From Rickettsiales bacterium (GTDB taxonomy: Bacteria; Pseudomonadota; Alphaproteobacteria; Rickettsiales; UBA3002), in the NCBI GenBank assembly GCA_002725445.1, contig PBPD01000134.1:1-23446 (forward strand): DNA of 23,446 bases. Direction: 5' to 3'. The notes below the pieces were generated by a model, which saw only the letters and a list, made by a program, of their open reading frames with translations, did not search any database and was not told the origin of the DNA. Within the stretch, counting starts at the first letter, position 1; every line of letters starts with the position of its first letter. The position numbers and the translations under genes are program-made. This document shows, piece by piece, positions 1 to 7,370 of the stretch.

Positions 1-831
1 AGCATCGACGGTATGGGGTTGGTAAAGCAGCTGGCCGAGCAAGCCGCCCCCTTCGAGCCGACCTATCATTTGGGTCAGCAAGTGGTGAAAATGCAGCAGG
101 ACGGCACGGGCTGGGTGGTAGAGACCAACAAAGGCACGGTCATCCAATGTAAGGCAGTGATTATTGCAGCAGGTTGTGGTGCGTTTGGCCCTAACCGCCC
201 CCCTCTGGACAATATCGAGCAATTCGAAGGCACATCGGTGCATTATCTGGTAACCCGACGCGAAGCCTTCCGCGGCAAAAAGATTGTGATTGCCGGAGGC
301 GGTGATTCTGCGGTGGACTGGGCGCTCTCGCTGCATGATGTGGCCGACAAACTCTATGTCGTACACCGCCGCGACAAATTCCGCGCCATGCCGGAATCGG
401 TCGATCAAATGCGCAAATTGCATGATGAAGGCAAGATCGAGCTGGTGGTACCTTACCAACTTCACGGGCTGGAAGGCGAAGGCGCGCAATTAACCGGCGT
501 AGTGGTGAGCACGCTCGACGGGCAAGAACGCACATTGGACGCCGACACATTACTGCCATTCTTCGGGTTGGCGATGGAACTCGGCCCAATTGCCGATTGG
601 GGCCTCAATTTGCACATGAACCACATTGAAGTGGAGCAAACCACCTGTGCCACCAATCAGCCGGGCATCTTTGCCATTGGCGATATCGCAACCTATCCTA
701 AAAAGCTGAAACTCATCTTGTGCGGCTTCTCAGAAGCGGCAATGGCAGCACATGCCATTCACCCACTTATTTACCCTGACACTGCGTTGCATTTTGAGTA
801 TTCAACCAGCAAAGGCGTACCTGCCGCCTAA
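1..831 (+). CDS. ferredoxin--NADP(+) reductase, type 2 (5'-truncated)
   Basis: The reading frame is open from base 1 and ends at a TAA, so the N-terminus, including the first FAD-binding Rossmann motif, lies outside the window. The visible 276 residues carry the NADPH-binding GGGDSA motif (about residues 99-104), a VVHRRDKFRA stretch typical of the thioredoxin-reductase-like fold, and a C-terminal GIFAIGDIATYP motif that contacts FAD. There is no CxxC redox pair in the NADPH domain. Together with the KLKLILCGFSEAA tail and the terminal HFEYSTSKGVP, this fits type 2 ferredoxin/flavodoxin-NADP reductase rather than thioredoxin reductase. Family knowledge: it is a cytosolic flavoenzyme exchanging electrons between NADPH and ferredoxin or flavodoxin. 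It ends 13 bases from the convergent HD-domain gene. The first ATG at base 13 is internal, not the start. Confidence 0.88.
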   Translation, partial: SIDGMGLVKQLAEQAAPFEPTYHLGQQVVKMQQDGTGWVVETNKGTVIQCKAVIIAAGCGAFGPNRPPLDNIEQFEGTSVHYLVTRREAFRGKKIVIAGGGDSAVDWALSLHDVADKLYVVHRRDKFRAMPESVDQMRKLHDEGKIELVVPYQLHGLEGEGAQLTGVVVSTLDGQERTLDADTLLPFFGLAMELGPIADWGLNLHMNHIEVEQTTCATNQPGIFAIGDIATYPKKLKLILCGFSEAAMAAHAIHPLIYPDTALHFEYSTSKGVPAA

Positions 832-844
832 GTCTGCTTCAGGG

Positions 845-2032
845 CTAGACGCGGCCGCGCCAATTTGTCGATGTCGGTGCCTCGCGCGCTTGCGAGCGTA
901 ATTGCCGCGCATGCTCTGTTAACGTCTCGTTATACATCGCATGGCTGGCATCGCATTGACTGGCCAGCTGCGTAAACAGCTCTACCTTCATCGGCGAATG
1001 CAGCGTGATCTTGCGCGTAAAATGCGCGTGATTATGCACGCTGGGCAGGCCAGCGGTCGGCAAATAGTCGTTGCCCTGACGGTCAATCTCATCCACCAAC
1101 TTATACGCCGTGTCGTTGATGTCCTTTGGCATATCATATTCGCTGGCATCGCCGCGCGGATCAATAATGGTGCGATACGCACAGACTTCGCCTTGATCGT
1201 TGAACCCAACCGAGATAACGCCGCGCTGGCGCTCGCCCATCTGTGCATCATTCAACCAGTGCAGCCCTTTTTGTCTGGCCTCGCGCACCCCGTGCTCGGC
1301 CAGCCAGCTTTGTATCTCGAACGTGTCGGCATCTGGGCCCTGCTCGCCCTGATTCCAGATCCGCTCATTCTCCAGATACAGCGCCTGCAGAATATCGAAT
1401 AGCTTTGGCCGCGCATCCGCACAGGCCTTGGCAATGGCCCATGCACGGTTATGCATTTGGCGAATCTTCTCAAATTCCATAGTCGTGCCATAGAGCATAT
1501 CATCCAGCAGGCTGGCGGCATGGTCTGCCATTTTCACGCGCTTGGCACGTTTTGACAGTTTGTCGGCCTTGTCGGCCTGCACAAACCGCTTATGCTCAAA
1601 CATCTCTTCGCGGTTGGTCACTTCGCGCACTACGCCGACAATCATGTCGGTCGCATAATTCGCCATATACTGCGCCTTCATCTCACCCTGCTCTGGCGCA
1701 TAGGCTTCATAGACGGCTTCTGAGAGCGCCTGACGCAAGCCTTCTTCATCGCGCTTATACTTGCCTTGCTCCAGCGTGTCATGCAGCAGCGCCGCACCCA
1801 GACTAATTGGCTCCTGCATGCCGGAAGCCTGCAAAATATGCATTGCTGCAATCGGATGACAAATATAAGGCATCACCACTTTTTTATGGCGCAGATCAAG
1901 CGTAACGCCATCGCTTTTATAGCGATGTGCATCGGTTGCGACTTTCAGTGACGCCCGCACCAATGGGTGCAACCCCTCACCGCTTTCTTCGAAAATAGGG
2001 TTTAGAGGAGCATTAGCCGCTTTCGGACTCAT
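845..2032 (-). CDS. SpoT-like HD-domain protein with unrecognised C-terminal half
   Basis: The 395-residue product has an N-terminal half resembling the (p)ppGpp hydrolase-type HD domain of Rel/SpoT proteins. It shows a ligand His59 followed by Pro, an LLHDTLEQ motif (His84-Asp85, Glu88), and RVKMADHAASL with Asp170. The four residues that would hold the metal ion are present. The usual acidic residue after Glu88 is Gln89, and the Asn of the ADxxxN pattern is Ser174, so substrate or activity may differ from SpoT. No synthetase, TGS or ACT domain is visible, and I do not recognise residues 220-395. The ATG start is preceded by AGGA at good spacing. It is divergent from folD across a 157-base gap and convergent with the reductase gene. 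A cytosolic metal-dependent phosphohydrolase is an inference; guanosine tetraphosphate as substrate is only one possibility. Confidence 0.7.
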   Translation of the reverse strand: MSPKAANAPLNPIFEESGEGLHPLVRASLKVATDAHRYKSDGVTLDLRHKKVVMPYICHPIAAMHILQASGMQEPISLGAALLHDTLEQGKYKRDEEGLRQALSEAVYEAYAPEQGEMKAQYMANYATDMIVGVVREVTNREEMFEHKRFVQADKADKLSKRAKRVKMADHAASLLDDMLYGTTMEFEKIRQMHNRAWAIAKACADARPKLFDILQALYLENERIWNQGEQGPDADTFEIQSWLAEHGVREARQKGLHWLNDAQMGERQRGVISVGFNDQGEVCAYRTIIDPRGDASEYDMPKDINDTAYKLVDEIDRQGNDYLPTAGLPSVHNHAHFTRKITLHSPMKVELFTQLASQCDASHAMYNETLTEHARQLRSQAREAPTSTNWRGRV

Positions 2033-2189
2033 GGCATTATCCTAACTTACTACAAACACGAATTTCTTATGCCCCAATGCAACGCTTCCGTGTGTGAACT
2101 TTCTGTGACAATGCTCCGACTATCTATTTGACTCGTCAGCCTGAATGGTGTTTGTAACGCCCAAGACAAGACACACAAAAGGATCTAGC

Positions 2190-3080
2190 ATGACCGCCAC
2201 ACTCATCGATGGCAAAGCCTTTGCCGAAACCGTACGTGCCAAAGTGGCCGACGGCGTTGCACATGTGAAATCTCAAGGCTTAACACCCGGCCTGGCCGTG
2301 GTGCTGGTGGGCGATAATCCCGCCAGTGAAGTCTATGTGCGCAATAAGAAAGCCAAGACCGTGGAAGTCGGCATGGAATCCTTTGCCCATCAGCTCCCTG
2401 CAGACACCACGCAGGAAAGCTTGTTGAACCTGATTGCTGAGCTGAATGACGATGCGCGCGTGCATGGCATTCTAGTGCAACTGCCGCTGCCAGACCATAT
2501 CGATGAACATACAGTGATTAATGCCATTTCTCCGGCCAAAGACGTCGATGGGTTTCATGTCGTCAACACGGGCAAACTGGCTACCGCGCAAAGTGATGCG
2601 CTGGTGCCCTGCACACCACTTGGCTGCCTGATGATGCTGCAAGACCATTTCAATCAGGACCTGTCGGGCAAGCATGCGGTTATTATTGGTCGCTCCAACA
2701 TTGTGGGTAAACCGATGGCTGCGCTGCTACTCAATGAGAGCTGCACCGTCACCATCTGCCATTCGCGCACGCAGGACATCAAAGCACACACCCAGCGTGC
2801 CGACATTGTGGTAGCCGCCGTAGGGCGCCCACACATGGTGGATGCCAGCTGGCTGAAAGACGGCGCGGTCGTGATTGATGTCGGCATCAACCGTGTAGAT
2901 GCAGGCGAAGGCAAAACCCGTCTGGTCGGCGATGTGGATACGGACTCCGCCATGGAAGTTGCCAGCGCTATCACCCCAGTGCCGGGTGGCGTGGGGCCTA
3001 TGACCATTGCCTGTCTGCTGCGCAACACATTGCAAGCGGCCTGCACGCAGGCCAATCTGGTCTTTCCGCTAGCGGAATAA
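2190..3080 (+). CDS. folD: bifunctional methylenetetrahydrofolate dehydrogenase / methenyltetrahydrofolate cyclohydrolase
   Basis: The 296-residue product matches FolD in length and motifs. It has SEVYVRNKKA with Tyr49 and catalytic Lys53, VQLPLPDHI (residues 97-104), KDVDGFHVVNTGKL with Asp120, the NADP-binding IGRSNIVGKPMA, and PVPGGVGPMTIACL near the C-terminus. Family knowledge: it converts 5,10-methylene-THF to 10-formyl-THF in the cytosol, feeding purine and formyl-methionine synthesis. I chose ATG 2190 because AAAGGA lies just upstream and the family begins here; an in-frame ATG at 2145 would add 15 unrelated residues. The next gene begins one base after the stop, so the two are probably co-transcribed. 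Confidence 0.95.
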   Translation: MTATLIDGKAFAETVRAKVADGVAHVKSQGLTPGLAVVLVGDNPASEVYVRNKKAKTVEVGMESFAHQLPADTTQESLLNLIAELNDDARVHGILVQLPLPDHIDEHTVINAISPAKDVDGFHVVNTGKLATAQSDALVPCTPLGCLMMLQDHFNQDLSGKHAVIIGRSNIVGKPMAALLLNESCTVTICHSRTQDIKAHTQRADIVVAAVGRPHMVDASWLKDGAVVIDVGINRVDAGEGKTRLVGDVDTDSAMEVASAITPVPGGVGPMTIACLLRNTLQAACTQANLVFPLAE

Positions 3081-3081
3081 A

Positions 3082-3846
3082 ATGGAATTTACCCTACTCG
3101 ATGCCGTTTGGCTGGCGCTGATTGCCGTATGGGCGGGTGCGCTCAATGCGGTGGCAGGCGGGGGCACGTTCTTCACCTTTCCACTACTGATTTTGGGCGG
3201 CATACCGCCTGTGGCCGCCAACGCCACCAGCAAGGTCGGTTTGTGGATTGGCGCAGTCGGCAGTGTGCGCGGCTATTGGAGCGAAATCAAGGAAGCCAAA
3301 GCATGGCTACTCGTCATACTCACCTTAAGCGTCGTAGGCAGCGCCATTGGCTCTGTATTATTGCTGCTCATACCCGCCGAACGTTTCGCCGCACTTGTCC
3401 CATGGCTGATGCTGGCAGCCACCGCTAGTTTTGCGCTCGGCCCCTATGCCCGCAAAGCATTACAGCACCACACACAGCCATCGCGCGCAGGGCGGAGCCT
3501 TGCCTATGCTATGCAGCTATTAATCGGCGTCTATGCGGGCTTTTTTGGCGCGGGTATCGGCATCCTCATGCTGGCGCTGTATGAATGGATGGGGCTAAAA
3601 AACATTCATGTCATGAACGGCCTCAAAGTAGCCGCTGCCGTCGCAGCCCACACCATCTCTTCTCTGATTCTGGTATTCTCTGCCCTGATCGTCTGGCCGG
3701 CAGCACTCATCATTATGGCATTCTCATTCGCCGGTGGCTATGGCGGAGCTTACATCGCCAAACGCCTGCCCGCCATTTGGATACGTCGCTTTATCATCGT
3801 CTATGGCGTTATCGTTACGCTGTATTTTTTTGCTTCTGGCACTTAA
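3082..3846 (+). CDS. TauE/SafE family membrane transporter (sulfite/organic anion exporter family)
   Basis: The 254-residue protein is strongly hydrophobic, with about seven or eight membrane segments. It has the duplicated TauE/SafE pattern: NAVAGGGTFFTFPLLILGGIPPVAANATSK is split between the first segments, and a second half begins near the YAGFFGAGIGILML segment. Family knowledge: members are inner-membrane carriers linked to export of sulfite, sulfoacetate or other small anions, but the substrate cannot be read from sequence. The start follows the folD stop by one base and no strong ribosome site is seen, so translation is probably coupled to folD. Its last 32 bases overlap the 3' end of the convergent lysR-type gene. 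Confidence 0.85.
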   Translation: MEFTLLDAVWLALIAVWAGALNAVAGGGTFFTFPLLILGGIPPVAANATSKVGLWIGAVGSVRGYWSEIKEAKAWLLVILTLSVVGSAIGSVLLLLIPAERFAALVPWLMLAATASFALGPYARKALQHHTQPSRAGRSLAYAMQLLIGVYAGFFGAGIGILMLALYEWMGLKNIHVMNGLKVAAAVAAHTISSLILVFSALIVWPAALIIMAFSFAGGYGGAYIAKRLPAIWIRRFIIVYGVIVTLYFFASGT

Positions 3847-4759
3847 AATCCAGCGACACATTCGCAAATTCCTGCGCAACATAATCGATCAACAGTCGCA
3901 CCTTGGTAGACATATAGCGGTTATGCGGAAATAGCGCGTAGACATTGCGTTCCTGCGGTGGCGGGAAATCTGGCAGAATCGGGATCAGCTTGCCTTCCTT
4001 GATAAAGTCACAAAGGATAAAAGTAGACGCACGCATAATACCCACACCCTCTGCAGCGGCATGGCGCATCATATTGGCGTTGGCAGCGCGCAATCCGACA
4101 TTGGTCGGTGCCACTCCGTCCTTGCCGGTACGCAAATCGACATATTGCCATTCATTTGCGCGCGGCAAATTGCTGTATTCAATCACACGGTGATTAATCA
4201 ACTCGTCAGGGTGCTTCGGCTCGCCATACTTCTCCAGATAATCCGGGCTAGCCGCGGTCACGAAGTGACATGGCGCCAGTTTCTTCGCGATCAGGCTCGA
4301 ATCGGTCAGCATGGCCACACGAATCACCACATCTACGCCAGATTCAATAATATCGATAAATTTATTGTCGAATTCGACTTCCAGGCGCATTTCGGGATAT
4401 TTAGCTGCAAACTTAGCCAGCATAGCCGCCAGATTATACTCGCCCAGTGATTCAGGCGCGTTGATCTTGAGTACACCGCTAGGGTTCTCATTCAGGTTAT
4501 GCACCAGACGCTCGGCATTCTCGAGCTCTTCGACCACTTGCAGACAGTTCTCGTAAAAAATCTCGCCTTCTTCTGTCAGCGATAATTTGCGCGTGGTGCG
4601 ATTAAGCAAACGGGCATTCAGCCCATCTTCCAGCGCCTGCACATGCTTGCTCACTGCCGATTTGGTCATACCCAGCTCGCGCGCCGCGCCAGAGAAACTT
4701 TGCTTCTCAACTACTTTTACAAACGTCGGGATATAGGTGATATAACGAGAGATTGCCAT
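3815..4759 (-). CDS. LysR family transcriptional regulator
   Basis: The 314-residue product has the LysR winged-helix DNA-binding domain at residues 1-65 (SFSGAARELGMTKSAVSKHVQALEDGL, then RTTRKLSLTEEG) followed by a periplasmic-binding-protein-like effector domain (about 95-300). The start is ATG with AAGGA upstream. It is divergent from a 39-codon gene, the usual arrangement for a LysR target, and convergent with the TauE-family gene. LysR proteins act as DNA-bound tetramers and often repress themselves. A short inverted repeat at 4767-4780 (TTCCT-TATG-AGGAA) covers its ribosome site and could be an operator. The effector is unknown. Confidence 0.92.
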   Translation of the reverse strand: MAISRYITYIPTFVKVVEKQSFSGAARELGMTKSAVSKHVQALEDGLNARLLNRTTRKLSLTEEGEIFYENCLQVVEELENAERLVHNLNENPSGVLKINAPESLGEYNLAAMLAKFAAKYPEMRLEVEFDNKFIDIIESGVDVVIRVAMLTDSSLIAKKLAPCHFVTAASPDYLEKYGEPKHPDELINHRVIEYSNLPRANEWQYVDLRTGKDGVAPTNVGLRAANANMMRHAAAEGVGIMRASTFILCDFIKEGKLIPILPDFPPPQERNVYALFPHNRYMSTKVRLLIDYVAQEFANVSLDFKCQKQKNTA

Positions 4760-4804
4760 AATATTGTTCCTTATGAGGAAACATATATATTCGCACGCTC
4801 TGGA

Positions 4805-4832
4805 TTGTCAACAACTTTGCAGGCGCTATATT
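4805..4832 (+). promoter_or_regulatory. sigma70-like promoter for the 39-codon gene
   Basis: A -35 element TTGTCA (4805-4810) and a -10 element TATATT (4827-4832) are separated by 16 bases. Transcription would start near 4839, about 23 bases before the ATG of the small gene. It lies in the lysR divergent intergenic region, where a LysR regulator could bind. This is read by eye, with no expression evidence. Confidence 0.5.
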
Positions 4833-4861
4833 CAACAAGACGACACAATACAACAGAGAGA

Positions 4862-4981
4862 ATGTCTATGCGCCCCGCACTTTTCAACGTCCAGCACGCC
4901 TTACGCAGGCTGAACCGTTTTGCCGACTCCCTTAGCCGCCGCTATATGTGCATGTCGGACGGAGGCTGTGGCGGTTGCTAA
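4862..4981 (+). CDS. small 39-residue basic peptide with C-terminal Cys/Gly-rich tail
   Basis: The frame encodes a 39-residue peptide, beginning MSMRPALFNVQHALRRLNRF and ending CMSDGGCGGC. The N-terminal part is a basic amphipathic stretch rich in Arg; the last ten residues hold three Cys and four Gly. An AGAGAG stretch sits directly upstream as a weak ribosome site. A well-spaced promoter (4805-4832) and a strong terminator (5013-5036) bracket it, so it looks like a self-contained transcription unit. I do not recognise a family. Metal binding by the Cys residues, a leader peptide, or a small regulatory protein are all possible. It could also be only the body of a small RNA. The second ATG (4868) is an alternative start. 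Confidence 0.55.
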   Translation: MSMRPALFNVQHALRRLNRFADSLSRRYMCMSDGGCGGC

Positions 4982-5004
4982 TCTAACAATCCAACCTTCT
5001 GACC

Positions 5005-5036
5005 AAAAAAAAGGGCTGTCAGTGACAGCCCTTTTT
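5005..5036. terminator. bidirectional rho-independent terminator
   Basis: A perfect inverted repeat GGGCTGTCA / TGACAGCCC (5013-5021 and 5023-5031) is flanked by eight A on the left and five T on the right. It can therefore end transcription of the small gene on the plus strand and of the ompA-like gene on the minus strand. Confidence 0.9.
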
Positions 5037-5058
5037 CGTAATCGCTTACGCTGAGTGA

Positions 5059-5607
5059 TTAACGGGTAATCAGCTCAACTTCTACGCGACGGTCACGCCA
5101 CAGGCACGCTTTCAGCTTAGGACCTTTCAGACCTTCGCAGTTCGATACCGAACGGCTTTCACCCAGGCCACGAACTTCAGTCGCCTGCGCTTTAACTACG
5201 CCACGTTGATTCAGATAACGACGTACAGAATCTGCACGACGCTTCGACAGGTTAGCATTGTATGCGTCGCTACCGATACGGTCAGCGAAACCAACAACGT
5301 TCAGGCTTTCAACTTCCGCACGGCCACGAATCATGCCAACCAGCGAATCCAGTTTAGCACGAGCAGCAGGCGTCAGAGCAGCGCTGTCGAATTCAAAATA
5401 TACGGTGCGAGCTTCTTTGCTCATGTCATAACAACCGCTATGACCACCTTCCCATTTGGTACGTACGCAGTTGCCAAAGGTGTTAACCACCACCTGGCCA
5501 CGCTCGTCAGTTACCACATCGTTATTATCCAGTTGACCAGCCTGAGCTGCGCCCGCCAGCATTACTGCACCAGCGGCAGCAAGTAAGGTCTTTGCAAACG
5601 TTTTCAT
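5059..5607 (-). CDS. OmpA family outer-membrane/peptidoglycan-binding protein
   Basis: The 182-residue protein starts with a Sec signal peptide (MKTFAKTLLAAAGAVMLAGA, cleavage likely after AQA at residue 23). The mature part has a short N-terminal region with Cys47 and Cys59, then an OmpA-like domain from about residue 68: YFEFDSAALTPAARAKL, GFADRIGSDAYNANLSKRRADSV and a terminal DRRVEVEL. Asp109 and Arg124 sit where OmpA proteins hold the diaminopimelate of peptidoglycan. A second Cys pair (157, 168) may form a disulfide. There is no lipobox Cys and no beta-barrel, so it is a soluble periplasmic or surface-anchored wall-binding protein. ATG 5607 is chosen because AAGGA lies nine bases upstream; a TTG three codons earlier has no room for one. 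Confidence 0.9.
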   Translation of the reverse strand: MKTFAKTLLAAAGAVMLAGAAQAGQLDNNDVVTDERGQVVVNTFGNCVRTKWEGGHSGCYDMSKEARTVYFEFDSAALTPAARAKLDSLVGMIRGRAEVESLNVVGFADRIGSDAYNANLSKRRADSVRRYLNQRGVVKAQATEVRGLGESRSVSNCEGLKGPKLKACLWRDRRVEVELITR

Positions 5608-5835
5608 GTAAACCAATCCTTCTTCTCAATCAATTAACCTTGACCGTTCTGCGCGCACTAAAAACACGTGCTCGCCGAAGCACCAAAATCGATTGCCATT
5701 CTTGAAACAAAGCGGCCTCTGTTGCAATGCCGTATCGCCCCCAAAACCCCGATACACCACTTTCTCAGCTCAACTGTTGCAAAATTACATCGCTTTAGGG
5801 CTATGAAATCGCGCAAGATTCACTATCTATACAGT

Positions 5836-6243
5836 ATGAGCAAATTACCACCTATTAGCGAATCCGAGTGGCGAGAACGCCTGAGTGAAGACCAATATTA
5901 TGTCTGCCGCGAGAAGGGCACCGAGCCGCCTTTCTCTGGCAAGTACAATGCTGAGAAACGTGACGGTGTGTATGTGTGTAGCTGCTGCGGCGCCGCTCTG
6001 TTTGATGCGCAGGATAAATATGATTCTGGCAGCGGCTGGCCGAGCTTCACCCAGCCAAAAGAGGCACATAATGTGGGCGAAGAGCGAGACCATAGCCATG
6101 GCATGGTTCGTACTGAAGTCGTATGCACACAATGCGGCGCGCATCTAGGTCACGTCTTTCCCGACGGCCCGGCTCCAACGAGCCTGCGCTATTGCATCAA
6201 CTCAGTATCACTCGATTTGAAACCACGCAAAGAGACAGAATAG
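5836..6243 (+). CDS. msrB: peptide-methionine (R)-S-oxide reductase
   Basis: The 135-residue product has all MsrB signatures: two zinc CxxC pairs (Cys48/Cys51 in VCSCCGAALF and Cys97/Cys100 in CTQCGAHLGHVF), the SGSGWPSF motif, and RYCINSVSL with catalytic Cys120. Family knowledge: it repairs oxidised methionine in proteins, using thioredoxin as the electron donor, in the cytosol. The start at 5836 gives the usual family length; no strong ribosome site precedes it. An alternative ATG at 5803 has AGGG very close and would add 11 residues. The gene is divergent from the ompA-like gene and ends 6 bases from the convergent PNPOx-like gene. Confidence 0.94.
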   Translation: MSKLPPISESEWRERLSEDQYYVCREKGTEPPFSGKYNAEKRDGVYVCSCCGAALFDAQDKYDSGSGWPSFTQPKEAHNVGEERDHSHGMVRTEVVCTQCGAHLGHVFPDGPAPTSLRYCINSVSLDLKPRKETE

Positions 6244-6249
6244 CAGAAG

Positions 6250-6843
6250 CTACGCTACCAGCCACTTGCCGTGTAGCCTGCCCTGCTCGTCCCACCACAT
6301 GCGTGCACGCACATGCCCGCTTACTTTGATATGCAGATATTCCAGCGTGTCGTACTGCCATTGCACCACGCTGAAATGCTCATAGGCCAATGCCTCAGCC
6401 TGCGCATCATCCACGGCCACGTCACTATGATTTACTCCGCACGCATCCAACGCATCCACCTCTGTGCCAGGCCCATGCTCTACAAGATAGCATTTTTTGC
6501 TGTTTTGGCTGGTGTTAGCCCATTGCGCTTTGGCCACGTCGTCCTGCACATGCACCTGTGCCCGCCCACGCAAACGCAGCTGCACTTTGCTCTTGGTATC
6601 GTAGACATGCCCCACCACTTCCGGATGTGCGCGCAGCGCCTCCAGTTTTAGCGATCGGCTATCCGTATGAAACGCGACCAGACGGGCATCTGCCTCGTGC
6701 TTGCGCATCACCACTGTACGCACATCAGGCGCGCCGTCCAGCGTAAGGCTGGCCACTTGCATCAAATGAAACCCGTGATGGCGCGTGCGCACCGCTTCAT
6801 CCAGCATGTCGCTGGCCTGTGCATATAACGATTCAAACGTCAT
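6250..6843 (-). CDS. pyridoxamine 5'-phosphate oxidase family protein (PNPOx-like split-barrel flavoprotein)
   Basis: The 197-residue product has the FMN-binding split-barrel pattern of PNPOx-like proteins: VRTVVMRK, then FHTDSRSLKLEALRAHPEV, a YDTKSKVQLRLRGRAQV strand pair, and a C-terminal EYLHIKVSGHVRARMWW segment. It lacks the exact PdxH C-terminal signature, so I call it a family member and not PdxH itself. Cofactor FMN is expected from the family; substrate is unknown. The start ATG overlaps the stop of the GNAT gene by one base (TGATG), which implies translational coupling. A TTG directly before it is less likely as a start. Confidence 0.8.
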   Translation of the reverse strand: MTFESLYAQASDMLDEAVRTRHHGFHLMQVASLTLDGAPDVRTVVMRKHEADARLVAFHTDSRSLKLEALRAHPEVVGHVYDTKSKVQLRLRGRAQVHVQDDVAKAQWANTSQNSKKCYLVEHGPGTEVDALDACGVNHSDVAVDDAQAEALAYEHFSVVQWQYDTLEYLHIKVSGHVRARMWWDEQGRLHGKWLVA

Positions 6844-7370
6844 CAATACGTATCCACCTGCCGTTGCCGCAAATCAAGCCACATCATTTCTTCATCGACA
6901 TAGCGCTCGCCCACCTTCAGCGCCTTAGGCTCCACCCCATAGGTCTGGAATCCCGCCTTTAGATAGCAGTGGCGCGCCGAAAAATTCTCTACCGAAACTT
7001 GCAACACCATGGTTTCCACCTCTTCTTCTGCCTGCGCCAGCAAAGCATCCAGCATGCGACTCGAAATGCCTTTGCCGCGATATTCCGGTTTTATATATAC
7101 CCCAACCAGCACGCCCTGATGCTTTTGCTTCTCAAATGGCCGCACAAAATAGCCCATCGTGCCGACCAGATCGCCACCTGCAAAGGCGCCGATATGTGTG
7201 CTCATCTCCAGCCGTTTCATATAATCATCGGCTTCCAGCTTTGCCATCTCATCGTAGGACTCAATAAAAGCCATGGGCGCATCTTGCAATGCCTGTAAGC
7301 GTAAATGACGAAATTGTAATGCGTCATCCACTTTCAGCAGGCGTATTTCGATGTCGGTATGCTCCGTCAC
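6843..7370 (-). CDS. GNAT family N-acetyltransferase
   Basis: The 175-residue protein has the acetyl-CoA-binding motif A of GNAT enzymes, GVYIKPEYRGKGISSRML (around residues 90-106), and a motif B with VENFSARHCYLKAGF (127-141). Its substrate cannot be predicted. The start is a GTG that shares four bases (GTGA) with the stop of mltG. Translation is thus coupled at both ends: mltG - GNAT - PNPOx-like. This suggests co-expression with the fatty-acid/murein cluster. Confidence 0.88.
   Translation of the reverse strand: MTEHTDIEIRLLKVDDALQFRHLRLQALQDAPMAFIESYDEMAKLEADDYMKRLEMSTHIGAFAGGDLVGTMGYFVRPFEKQKHQGVLVGVYIKPEYRGKGISSRMLDALLAQAEEEVETMVLQVSVENFSARHCYLKAGFQTYGVEPKALKVGERYVDEEMMWLDLRQRQVDTY

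Noticed and set aside
2145..2189. Upstream in-frame start for folD
   Set aside because: It would add 15 residues not found in FolD, while the ATG at 2190 has AAAGGA at correct spacing.
5732..5755. GTATCG...CGATAC inverted repeat between the ompA-like gene and msrB
   Set aside because: Only six-base arms with a 12-base C-rich loop, and no T-run; too weak to call.
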